The notes under the pieces were generated by a model. The model did not search any database and was not told the DNA's origin. It worked only from the letters and a program-made list of their open reading frames with translations. A stretch of DNA of 7,441 nucleotides from Moraxellaceae bacterium. GTDB lineage: Bacteria; Pseudomonadota; Gammaproteobacteria; Pseudomonadales; UBA3067. Of the stretch, positions 1 to 6,512 are shown one piece after another. Position numbers and translations under genes: made by a program. Positions within the stretch are counted from its first letter, which is position 1. Each line of letters begins with the position of its first letter. The DNA lies in the NCBI GenBank assembly GCA_002401525.1, contig NVTH01000023.1:1-7441 (forward strand), read 5' to 3'.

Positions 1-1
1 C

Positions 2-799
2 GAAGGAAAGTACACAATGGCTGATGTTTTGATTACTGTCGATGCAGGAAATCTTTGGCAAGCGGCCGAGCAAGGCTTACTAGTCAAAGTCGAATCTGAA
101 ATTTTGGACGATCAAATCCCTGCCCATTTACGCGATCCTCAGGGGCGTTGGTACGGATTGTCTGTCCGTGCTCGAACCATTGTCTATGCCACCGATCGTG
201 TGACGCCGGCAGAACTCAGTACTTATGAGGCGTTGGGTGAGCCGCAATGGAAAGGTCGCTTGTGTTTAAGAACCTCGAAAAAAGTATATAACCAGTCACT
301 CGTGGCGACGATGATTGAGAGTCTCGGGGAAACGCAAGCGGAAGCGGTGGTGAAATCTTGGGTTGCAAATTTGGCAACGCCGGTTTTTTCCAATGATTCT
401 AAATTAATGCAATCCATTAGCGCCGGCCAATGTGATGTGGGGATTGTGAATAGTTATTATTTCGGTCGCCTACAAGATAAAGACGCGAATATTCCCCTGG
501 CGTTGTATTGGCCCAATCAAAAGGATCGTGGCGTACACATTAATATTTCGGGGGCGGGCATTACTCGTCACAGTAAAAATCCAGAGAACGCGTTGCGTTT
601 ATTGGAGTGGCTTGCGTCTAAAAAAGCGCAGGGTGAAATCGCGGCATTGAATAAAGAATTCCCTGCGAATCCTAATGTGCCTCCTGCGCCCCAAGTAGTG
701 TCATGGGGCACGTTTAAAGCCGATACCATTAATGTCGAAGTGGCGGGTAAGCTTCAAGTGGACGCGATTAAATTAATGGATCGCGCGGGTTATCGCTAG
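2..799 (+). CDS. fbpA: Ferric-iron ABC transporter, periplasmic substrate-binding protein (FbpA/FutA family), 5' end missing
   Basis: This is the 3' part of a gene for a periplasmic iron-binding protein that delivers Fe(3+) to an inner-membrane ABC permease. The reading frame is open to the window edge (EGKYT precedes the first ATG at 17). The family motif ADVLITVDAGNLW starts right after that ATG, so the ATG is internal, and the signal peptide plus roughly the first 70-80 residues lie outside the window. Visible family features, numbered from the internal Met: WKGRLC near 78-83, YNQSLVATMI near 91-100, and the paired tyrosines of NSYYFGRL (147-148). In FbpA/FutA proteins such a tyrosine pair ligates ferric iron. 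The C-terminus (LMDRAGYR) looks complete. The permease gene follows after 83 bp with no terminator visible, which suggests one operon. Iron as substrate is inferred from the family motifs. Fur control is likely for such operons, but the promoter is outside the window. Confidence 0.88.
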   Translation, partial: EGKYTMADVLITVDAGNLWQAAEQGLLVKVESEILDDQIPAHLRDPQGRWYGLSVRARTIVYATDRVTPAELSTYEALGEPQWKGRLCLRTSKKVYNQSLVATMIESLGETQAEAVVKSWVANLATPVFSNDSKLMQSISAGQCDVGIVNSYYFGRLQDKDANIPLALYWPNQKDRGVHINISGAGITRHSKNPENALRLLEWLASKKAQGEIAALNKEFPANPNVPPAPQVVSWGTFKADTINVEVAGKLQVDAIKLMDRAGYR

Positions 800-871
800 A
801 TTATTGTTATTTTTTAGTTCTTTTTTGAATTCTTTTTATAGCGGCGTCCTTAACTTATTCTTTCGGCGTAC

Positions 872-877
872 GAGGTG
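872..877 (+). promoter_or_regulatory. Ribosome binding site supporting a TTG start
   Basis: GAGGTG lies five bases before the TTG at 883. It is the only good Shine-Dalgarno match here. The next in-frame ATG (943) falls inside the first membrane segment and would remove the positively charged N-terminus, so TTG 883 is preferred. Confidence 0.6.
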
Positions 878-882
878 CCAGT

Positions 883-2505
883 TTGTCTTTGCTTGTAAGG
901 CGTTTATTTCCTTTCATTGGTGGCGGTCGAATTGCGGTGGTGATGCCAGCCTTTGTGGTGTTAGTGCCGTTGTTTGTGGTGGGGCTTTCTTGGCTCGATA
1001 TAGACGCTAGTATTTGGCGCCACTTATTAGACACTAACTTTTTTGAGATCGTTAATAATACCCTGGTACTCGTAGCGGGTGTGGCGGTAGGGGTTTTTGT
1101 GATTGGTGTGAGTCTGGCGTGGCTTACGTCCATGTACGAATTCCCTGGGCGAAAGGTGTTTGATTTTGCGTTGATGCTGCCCTTGGCGATTCCGACTTAC
1201 GTGCTGGCTTTTGTGTTTGTGGGTATTTTTGATTACACCGGTCCAGTGCAAGGCTTGCTGCGCGATTTATTTGGAAGAGGGCATTGGTTTCCAAATGTAA
1301 GAGGGACATTGGGGGTCGTTACGGTGATGACCTTGGTGTTATACCCGTACGTGTATATGTTGGCGAAGTCTGCATTTCAAGCTCAAGGTCGTGGCGTAAT
1401 GGAAGCGGCGCGGGTCTTGGGGAAAGGACCTTGGGGCAGTTTCTTTTCGGTGGCTTTGCCTATGGCTCGGCCTGCCATTGCCGCGGGCATGGCGCTGGCG
1501 TTAATGGAAACGTTGGCGGACTTTGGTGCGGTCTCAATTTTTAATTACGACACCTTCACTTCTGCGATTTACAAAGCGTGGTACGGTTTTTTTAATATCG
1601 CTACGGCGGCTCAATTGGCATCGATTTTATTATTATTCGCGCTGTCGGCGTTGCTGCTTGAAGGGCGCACTCGTAAAGGCAAAAAAATAATTCAGCAGCA
1701 CCGGGTACAAAATCGAATCCCCTTACGAGGCGTGAATGCGTGGTTAAGCAGCGTGTGGTGCTTAGTGATTTTAGTGATTGCTTTTATTGTTCCGGTAGGT
1801 CAATTAATTGTGTGGGGCATTGAGATATCGGCAGAAGAGTTGAATTCTCGTTATTGGGATTTGTTAGGGTATTCCATGTTGTTGGCTTTAAGCGCTGCAA
1901 TGATTACCTTATTGACGGCATTTTTGTTAGCGTATTTTAGCCGTGTTTATTCGGAGACCTGGATTAAAGGGCTGACTCGCATTGCCACTTTAGGATACGC
2001 GTTGCCGGGCTCGGTGTTGGCGGTGGGCATTATGATCAGCTTTACGGTGATCGATAATACGTCGACCTTTATCAATGAATCGATTGGATGGGCGGTACTG
2101 CCATTATTAGTCGGTAGTGTGGTGGCGTTATTGCTGGCTTATTTGGTGCGCTTTATGGCCGTTGCGTTCGGGCCTATTGATACCAGTTTAGAGCGCATTA
2201 AACCCAGTATTCCTGAAGCGGGTAAGAGTCTTGGTGAATCTTCGCTGGGGGTGTTGTGGCGTATTATTTTGCCCATGCTGACCCCAGGGTTATTGACGGC
2301 TGGATTGTTAGTGTTTGTGGATGTAATGAAAGAGATGCCTGCGACCTTGCTTTTGCGACCCTTTGGTTGGGACACTTTTGCGGTACGCATTTTTGAATTA
2401 ACCTCGGAAGGTGAATGGCAAAGAGCTGCGATTCCTGGGTTGAGCTTAGTACTCATAGGCTTGCTGCCAGTGATGATCTTGATGAAACGATCCAGTCGGA
2501 AGTAA
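883..2505 (+). CDS. fbpB: Ferric-iron ABC transporter permease, two fused membrane domains (FbpB type)
   Basis: Inner-membrane permease of a binding-protein-dependent ABC importer, paired with the iron-binding protein just upstream. At 540 residues it has the usual size for FbpB-type permeases, in which two homologous membrane domains are fused. Hydrophobic segments occur throughout, for example near 17-37, 59-82, 94-115, 143-162, 195-217, 243-259, 289-311, 328-351, 367-390, 403-426, 468-481 and 516-534. Two EAA loops, the contact sites for the ATPase, are clear: one starts at E174 (EAARVLG, then LP at 192-193), the other at E445 (EAGKSLG, then LP at 463-464). A charged linker near 260-285 separates the halves. 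The start is TTG, supported by GAGGTG five bases upstream. No ATPase gene follows, so FbpC must be encoded upstream of the window or elsewhere. Iron specificity rests on the neighbour; the permease fold itself is secure. Confidence 0.93.
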   Translation: MSLLVRRLFPFIGGGRIAVVMPAFVVLVPLFVVGLSWLDIDASIWRHLLDTNFFEIVNNTLVLVAGVAVGVFVIGVSLAWLTSMYEFPGRKVFDFALMLPLAIPTYVLAFVFVGIFDYTGPVQGLLRDLFGRGHWFPNVRGTLGVVTVMTLVLYPYVYMLAKSAFQAQGRGVMEAARVLGKGPWGSFFSVALPMARPAIAAGMALALMETLADFGAVSIFNYDTFTSAIYKAWYGFFNIATAAQLASILLLFALSALLLEGRTRKGKKIIQQHRVQNRIPLRGVNAWLSSVWCLVILVIAFIVPVGQLIVWGIEISAEELNSRYWDLLGYSMLLALSAAMITLLTAFLLAYFSRVYSETWIKGLTRIATLGYALPGSVLAVGIMISFTVIDNTSTFINESIGWAVLPLLVGSVVALLLAYLVRFMAVAFGPIDTSLERIKPSIPEAGKSLGESSLGVLWRIILPMLTPGLLTAGLLVFVDVMKEMPATLLLRPFGWDTFAVRIFELTSEGEWQRAAIPGLSLVLIGLLPVMILMKRSSRK

Positions 2506-2558
2506 CTATAGAGGTAACCATAGAAGTAACCATGGAAGTAACCATAGAAGTAACTATA
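2499..2558 (+). repeat. Five-copy 12-bp tandem repeat overlapping the permease stop codon
   Basis: Five consecutive 12-bp units start at 2499, 2511, 2523, 2535 and 2547, with consensus GAAGTAACCATA. Copies differ at one or two positions (CTATA in copies 1 and 5, GAGG in copy 2, CATG in copy 3). The first copy supplies the last bases of the permease gene and its TAA. Because 12 is a multiple of three, each copy puts another TAA into the permease frame, and several add a TAG. A stray related copy (AAAGTAACCATT) lies at 2799-2810. Slippage expansion is the likely origin; function is unknown. Confidence 0.9.
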
Positions 2559-3071
2559 AATGCATCGTTTCAATGGTGGGAATAGATCGCATTGAATTCC
2601 ATGTTATAAAATATTGGTTTGGTTCTTGAATTGATTTCCTAAATTGTTTTTTTACGGCCGCTTGGCGCAGATAAGCAATATATAAAAACCCCCTCGGCCA
2701 TTTTACTATTTAGCCGCGCTGGTTTATGGGTTTGTGATGAATCGGCTTATGTACTCAGCCTGTATTATTACGCCAGATTTTATTTTGGTGGCCAATTAAA
2801 AGTAACCATTGGTTTCAGTATGTTATTCATATTAGGCCTATGATGTCGTTGTGATACTGTTTTTAAATGCCATTTTATTTATTTATTGAGCTCTGTGTGG
2901 ATGCGTTTTTCTTTCTTTAGTCTATCTATCAAGGCTGTGATGACTTATTTTTAGTTTGTTTTAGGGCGTCATTATTTCTGGACTGGTGAGTCGTTCTATG
3001 TTCGAATGGCTGGCCAAAAATAACCAGACCAATAAATAATTAGTTAAAACAAATGAAACTGGAGTCGCAGC
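2559..3071 (+). other. AT-rich intergenic region with no supported gene
   Basis: About 510 bp between the permease repeat array and the exported-protein gene. All frames are broken by frequent stops. The short ORFs present (for example ATG 2737 to stop 2799, 20 residues; ATG 2998 to stop 3039, 13 residues) lack convincing ribosome binding sites. A perfect 7-bp inverted repeat (TTCAATG 2569-2575, CATTGAA 2590-2596, 14-base loop) lies just after the repeat array but has no T tract, so it is not called a terminator. CCAAT (2792-2796) and ATTGG (2808-2812) form another small inverted repeat around the stray 12-bp copy. No convincing -35/-10 pair for the downstream gene was found by eye, although its promoter probably lies here. 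Confidence 0.6.
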
Positions 3072-4436
3072 ATGAAATTATTTCCGTCCTTTACTAACGG
3101 CATACTCGCGGGTGTTATCACCGCTTGTTGTGCTTTTCAGGCTAATGCCGCTGCTGATGACACGCTATCGGCTGCGCGAGATATGCAATTGGCGATTGTT
3201 AAAGGCAGCGCTATTGAAAAAGTGTTGGGCCAGTCCAGCGATGATTATTCGGTGATGGTTTTTAACGGCACTGAGTTGGCGCCCATTCCGTTTCAGTTTG
3301 ATGACCTTAATGACAAAGGTTTTCCCTACGTACCGGGTGGAAGTTTAGCGATCGAAGGGCAAGAAGGCATTATTGAGGCCCAGGATGAGCTGGTTTTTAT
3401 GATTCGTGACAGCGGCTCGAAGGCTGAAGCGGATGCGCTTGCTGCAGTAGAAGGCGAGGTTGTCCTAGAGTTAGAATTGAAAGATTTAAATATCCAGCGA
3501 TATGCTTACTTGGTGAAGGGAAATGCGAGTCGCAGCGATGTGCATTACACCCACTACAATCAAGAAACTGGTTTTATCAAAACCGATCATTTTACGTTAG
3601 AAACAGACCCCGATAATATTTTTGTTTGGGCCGATTTGATGTACGAAGGTTACGAGCCGCAGAAGAGTATTTGGGATACTATGAAAATCCGCATCCACGC
3701 CCGGATGGGATTTCTAAAAACCACCCTTTCGAATCGATTTATTCCCAGTGAAGTGGTTGCTGTTAAAAATGGCGCGGTGCGCACCATTATTTCTGTGGAC
3801 GCGACGATTGCTTTATTTGGAGTTGAATTAGCCAGTGCCGGTGCTAACGTGACGGTGACGAGCCAGACCTTGCAATTCCCAGTGCATATCACGGTGCCTA
3901 AGGCGGCTAATATCCTTTCTGATTTTAACATTGATATTTCCTTGGATTTCCATGAAATGGACGGTGTTCAGATTCGCAGTGGTGCAGGATCCAAAGAGCC
4001 ATTGGTAGCGGGGAAGGACGGCATTGGTGCCGGAGCAGAGCCCAAAGACCTGGCTTTGAGTGTTGAGGAATCTTGGTTAACGGGTACAACTCAGCAAGGT
4101 TGGGACATCATTGCGTTTTTCGTGGGATCTAAAAACTTCGCGCCTGATCTAGATGTACTTTATTTTGATCATGGTCGTGATAGTGAAGAAGATAGCCCGG
4201 AGCGATACGATGGCAGCTATCCTCAGGTGGGTTATATCGTGAATGAATTGCCTGTGGGAGAGGCCATCGTGATTGGAATCGACTTATATTTTGACGATGG
4301 CTTTTGGGCGGATGGAAATCTAGAGACTTCAGTCAAAGAACTTCAGAACCCTATTGCTGTGATCGCTCATACTCCTGACGGGATAGCGAGCACTGGGCTT
4401 GCGAGTAATGGCCTAGCGAGTAGTGTTAGCGAGTAG
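3072..4436 (+). CDS. Exported protein of unknown function with ambiguous signal peptide
   Basis: I do not recognise a named function. The start is supported by GGAG (3061-3064) seven bases before the ATG. The 454-residue product begins with a short charged end (MK) and a hydrophobic stretch to about residue 22. ANA-AAD gives a good signal peptidase I site after residue 26. ITAC (16-19) also fits a lipobox, which would make it a lipoprotein with Cys19. No cysteine occurs after residue 20. The N-terminal part holds IPFQFDDLNDKGFPY (72-86) and AQDELVFMIRDSG (103-115), a pattern I associate with uncharacterised secreted beta-rich bacterial proteins, though I cannot name a domain. An acidic stretch near 366-380 (DHGRDSEEDSPERYD) and FDDGFWADG (407-415) could bind metal, which is only a guess. 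The tail is three pentapeptides, G-(I/L)-A-S-(T/N/S), at 437-451. A terminator follows and no partner gene is adjacent, so it is probably monocistronic. Confidence 0.8.
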   Translation: MKLFPSFTNGILAGVITACCAFQANAAADDTLSAARDMQLAIVKGSAIEKVLGQSSDDYSVMVFNGTELAPIPFQFDDLNDKGFPYVPGGSLAIEGQEGIIEAQDELVFMIRDSGSKAEADALAAVEGEVVLELELKDLNIQRYAYLVKGNASRSDVHYTHYNQETGFIKTDHFTLETDPDNIFVWADLMYEGYEPQKSIWDTMKIRIHARMGFLKTTLSNRFIPSEVVAVKNGAVRTIISVDATIALFGVELASAGANVTVTSQTLQFPVHITVPKAANILSDFNIDISLDFHEMDGVQIRSGAGSKEPLVAGKDGIGAGAEPKDLALSVEESWLTGTTQQGWDIIAFFVGSKNFAPDLDVLYFDHGRDSEEDSPERYDGSYPQVGYIVNELPVGEAIVIGIDLYFDDGFWADGNLETSVKELQNPIAVIAHTPDGIASTGLASNGLASSVSE

Positions 4437-4454
4437 TTAGGCTAGCGAGGTTAT
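4380..4454 (+). repeat. Degenerate 15-bp tandem repeat spanning the end and stop codon of the exported-protein gene
   Basis: The core T(A/T)GCGAG recurs at 4384, 4399, 4414, 4427 and 4443. The first three units are 15 bp, in frame (4380-4394, 4395-4409, 4410-4424), and encode G-(I/L)-A-S-x pentapeptides. The fourth unit is two bases shorter (4425-4437). That shift turns GCG-AGT-AGT into GAG-TAG and so creates the stop codon at 4434-4436. A fifth, diverged unit (4440-4454) is non-coding. The array therefore crosses the coding boundary. Confidence 0.82.
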
Positions 4455-4466
4455 TGCTGCAGTATC

Positions 4467-4496
4467 AACAAGGCCGCTTTTGAGCGGCTTTGTTTT
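4467..4496 (+). terminator. Rho-independent terminator after the exported-protein gene
   Basis: A 12-bp stem pairs 4467-4478 with 4483-4494 (core GCCGCT/AGCGGC, one G-U pair) around a four-base loop. The T-rich end (TTTGTTTTG) follows. It lies 30 bp after the stop codon, ends transcription of the exported-protein gene and insulates the gcv genes. Confidence 0.85.
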
Positions 4497-4797
4497 GCTT
4501 GCTCTAATCTGCGGCTCGATTCGCTCGAAATTCGCCGTTTTCTTGAAAAATTTTTGATCCGATCATACCCTCACTAGTGTTCGCCATTGCATCGGGTTAG
4601 AATGCGCGCCAATTCCGGTGTGATTCTGAACCAACCTAAGCATTTTCAAGCCTTTATATTTTTGTCTGTAGTTTTTCAATTTATAGCGTGATTCTATTTT
4701 GCTTTCGTTGATTGGGGCTGTATTAGATTGAGTCATTGATGCTGAAGAGGGTTGGCTTATATTCGGTTAGATTGTAAATTCGTTCACTTGGCTATTA
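4497..4797 (+). other. Upstream region of gcvT, with no gene
   Basis: About 300 bp without a supported ORF. I looked for the paired GGAG/ACCGCC-type aptamer cores of a glycine riboswitch and did not find them. Visible items are an 11-bp perfect palindrome TGATC-C-GATCA at 4555-4565 (possible operator), a -10-like TAGAAT at 4598-4603 followed by the GC-rich stretch GCGCGCC but without a good -35, and the better promoter candidate at 4736-4763. All are pattern matches by eye. Confidence 0.5.
4736..4763 (+). promoter_or_regulatory. Candidate sigma-70 promoter for gcvT
   Basis: TTGATG (4736-4741, four of six consensus bases) and TATATT (4758-4763, five of six) are separated by 16 bp. Initiation would fall near 4770 and give a leader of about 28 bases before the gcvT ATG. 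The region is AT-rich, so chance matches are possible. Confidence 0.35.
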
Positions 4798-5898
4798 ATG
4801 GGTATGGGTAATAAAACTGTAATATATCAACGACATGTTGATGCAGGTGCGAAAATTGTTGATTTTGGTGGCTGGGATATGCCGATTCACTACGGTTCGC
4901 AAATTCAGGAACATCACCAAGTCAGGCGTGATGCGGGAATATTTGACGTCTCTCATATGACCGTTGTGGACATTCGTGGTGAGCAGGCGAAGGGTTTTTT
5001 ACAGTCTTTGCTCACGAATGATGTGGCGAAATTAACCTCATACGGCCAAGCGCTGTACACCGCAATGTTGAATGAAAAGGGCGGCGTGCTAGATGATCTC
5101 ATTGTGTATTTCCTGGGTGATTATTATCGCTTGGTGGTGAATTGCGCTACTCGAGAAAAAGACCTTGCGTGGATCAATGAACAAGCTAAGAATTTTGAAG
5201 TTGAAGTAGAAGAGCAGCCGGAACTAGCGATATTGGCTTTGCAGGGGCCTAATGCACGGACCAAATTGCAGGGCATTGTAGACCAAGATTTTGCTCAGAC
5301 GGTGGAGCAGCTGGCGGTTTTTAGTGGTGAATTTTGCAACGCTTGGTTTGTAGCCCGCACTGGATACACTGGTGAAGACGGCGTCGAAGTTATTTTGCCT
5401 CAAGCCGAGGCGGGCGCTTTCTGGGATCGATTAGTGGACGCTGGATTTGCGCCTACAGGATTGGGCGCGCGGGATACCTTGCGTTTGGAAGCGGGCATGA
5501 ATCTCTATGGCTTGGATATGGATGAGTCGGTATCGCCGCTGCAATCGAATATGGCGTTTGCGGTATGTTTCAAAGACGAAAGCCGAGATTTTGTAGGCAA
5601 ACAGGCGTTGCTGGAACAAAAGCAGCAAGGGCTTAAAGAGCGCTTGGTTGGGTTGGTGATGCAGTCTCGAGGGGTGCTTCGTTCTCATCAAGTGGTGGTT
5701 TGTGACGACGGTTCACGGGGTGAAATTACCAGTGGAAGCTTTTCACCAAGCTTGGAATATTCCATTGCATTAGCGCGAGTACCGTCCACTATTGGCAATA
5801 CTGCGGAAGTTGAAATTCGCGGCAAACGAATGCCTGTTGAGGTGGTGAAGCCACCATTTGTAAGAAACGGGAAAAAAGTCTATAAATCTCTAGGCTAA
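4798..5898 (+). CDS. gcvT: Glycine cleavage system T protein (aminomethyltransferase)
   Basis: GcvT takes the aminomethyl group carried on lipoyl-GcvH, releases ammonia and forms 5,10-methylene-tetrahydrofolate in the cytoplasm. The 366 residues match the usual bacterial length of about 365. Family motifs run the whole length: [15 protein letters not shown] (21-35), [10 protein letters not shown] (45-54), [10 protein letters not shown] (95-104, including the conserved acidic pair), TGYTGEDG (188-195), [16 protein letters not shown] (223-238), [19 protein letters not shown] (311-329) and FVRNG near the end. No substitution is apparent in these motifs. An in-frame TAG at 4768 excludes a longer protein. 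ATG 4798 and ATG 4804 are both possible starts, and neither has a clear Shine-Dalgarno sequence; homologue alignment fits either. gcvH follows after 94 bp without a recognisable terminator, so they are likely cotranscribed. Confidence 0.97.
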   Translation: MGMGNKTVIYQRHVDAGAKIVDFGGWDMPIHYGSQIQEHHQVRRDAGIFDVSHMTVVDIRGEQAKGFLQSLLTNDVAKLTSYGQALYTAMLNEKGGVLDDLIVYFLGDYYRLVVNCATREKDLAWINEQAKNFEVEVEEQPELAILALQGPNARTKLQGIVDQDFAQTVEQLAVFSGEFCNAWFVARTGYTGEDGVEVILPQAEAGAFWDRLVDAGFAPTGLGARDTLRLEAGMNLYGLDMDESVSPLQSNMAFAVCFKDESRDFVGKQALLEQKQQGLKERLVGLVMQSRGVLRSHQVVVCDDGSRGEITSGSFSPSLEYSIALARVPSTIGNTAEVEIRGKRMPVEVVKPPFVRNGKKVYKSLG

Positions 5899-5992
5899 TG
5901 CTGAGGGGTTTGATTCGCTGGCGGACTGATACGTCAAGCGCATTCTGTCACCAGATTAGGTCACTAAATTCAGGTCAAAGGGGAAGAAAACA

Positions 5993-6385
5993 ATGAGCAA
6001 CACGCCCAATGAATTAAAATATATGACTACTCATGAGTGGTCTAGGGTTGAAGGAAATACGGTCACGGTAGGCATCAGCGATCATGCCCAAGAAGCGATG
6101 GGTGATCTTGTTTATGTCGAACTTCCAGAAGTGGGTGCTGAAGTGAACGCACATGAAGAAGCCGGCGTGGTGGAGTCGGTGAAAGCGGCGTCCGATATTT
6201 ATGCGCCGGTGACAGGGAAAATTATTGAAATTAATGACGCGTTAACCGACGCGCCTGAAACTGTTAACAGCCACCCTTACCACGATGGTTGGATGTTTAA
6301 AATAGAAATGACAGACCCTTCTGAGTTAGAAGCCTTGCTGAGCGCTGACGATTATATTGCTCAAGTTGAAGCGGAAGACGATTAG
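5993..6385 (+). CDS. gcvH: Glycine cleavage system H protein (lipoyl carrier)
   Basis: GcvH shuttles the aminomethyl intermediate of glycine from the P protein to GcvT and is reoxidised by the L protein, using a lipoyl group on one lysine. The 130 residues match the family length. The lipoyl site is K64 in [10 protein letters not shown] (59-68), within the single lipoyl domain. The N-terminal KYMTTHEW (9-16) and the central [12 protein letters not shown] (37-48) are typical, as is the C-terminal [10 protein letters not shown]. The start is supported by GGGGAAG, with its core about eight bases before the ATG. The protein is acidic, ending in EAEDD. It lies between gcvT and gcvPA. The 127 bp after it contain alternative RNA structures and a terminator-like hairpin, so the amount of transcript reaching gcvPA may be lower than that for gcvT and gcvH. 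Confidence 0.97.
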   Translation: MSNTPNELKYMTTHEWSRVEGNTVTVGISDHAQEAMGDLVYVELPEVGAEVNAHEEAGVVESVKAASDIYAPVTGKIIEINDALTDAPETVNSHPYHDGWMFKIEMTDPSELEALLSADDYIAQVEAEDD

Positions 6386-6387
6386 TA

Positions 6388-6430
6388 GTTAGCACCCAGA
6401 AAAACGTTGGCATCGCTGCTAACGTGCCAA
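6388..6430 (+). promoter_or_regulatory. Mutually exclusive RNA hairpins after gcvH (candidate leader or attenuator element)
   Basis: The strongest hairpin pairs ACGTTGGCA (6404-6412) with TGCTAACGT (6417-6425): nine pairs including one G-U, with loop TCGC. An upstream segment GTTAGCA (6388-6394) is a near copy of that 5' arm and pairs perfectly with TGCTAAC (6417-6423). In that case TTGGCA (6407-6412) is freed and can pair with TGCCAA (6425-6430). The order of these segments (A1, B1, A2, B2) allows strand exchange or a pseudoknot. The element sits 15 bases before a terminator-like hairpin. No known riboswitch class is recognised; function is inferred only from the pairing pattern. Confidence 0.45.
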
Positions 6431-6445
6431 AGATTTTTAAAACCT

Positions 6446-6492
6446 AAGAGCTGCACGCACCCTGGATAGGGTCGGCCTGCGGTTCTTTTTTT
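6446..6492 (+). terminator. Terminator-like hairpin inside the gcv operon, before gcvPA
   Basis: The lower stem pairs 6446-6455 (AAGAGCTGCA) with 6478-6487 (TGCGGTTCTT): ten pairs including two G-U wobbles. The upper stem pairs ACCCT (6459-6463) with AGGGT (6468-6472) around GGAT. A small internal loop separates the two stems. A run of seven Ts (6486-6492) overlaps the base of the stem and continues past it. This has the form of a rho-independent terminator, yet it lies within the operon, 20 bp before the gcvPA ATG. Confidence 0.7.
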
Positions 6493-6512
6493 ATTACTGT
6501 TTGAGGAGCCTT

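Noticed and set aside
17..19. ATG at 17 as the true start of the iron-binding protein
   Set aside because: The frame is open upstream to the window edge, and conserved mature-domain sequence begins right at this ATG. The protein would lack its signal peptide and first lobe segment.
804..1010. 68-residue + strand frame between the iron-binding protein and permease genes
   Set aside because: It overlaps the permease in another frame, its composition is unlike a real protein, and no ribosome binding site is seen.
2499..2558. CRISPR array
   Set aside because: The units are 12 bp, directly abutting, with no spacers and no cas genes nearby.
2139..2573. 144-residue - strand frame starting in the 12-bp repeats (YFYGY-like repeats)
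   Set aside because: It lies mostly antisense to the permease. The tyrosine-rich start is simply the tandem repeat read backwards.
2644..2654. T-rich run at 2644-2654 as a permease terminator
   Set aside because: Only a 4-bp AT-only inverted repeat precedes it, too weak for an intrinsic terminator.
2737..2799. 20-residue ORF in the intergenic region
   Set aside because: It has no convincing ribosome binding site and its length is expected by chance.
2998..3039. 13-residue ORF (MFEWLAKNNQTNK) as a leader peptide before the exported-protein gene
   Set aside because: It has only a weak GGTGAG upstream, no run of regulatory codons and no attenuator after it.
4497..4797. Glycine riboswitch upstream of gcvT
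   Set aside because: Expected because such riboswitches often precede gcvT, but the conserved tandem aptamer cores are not visible.
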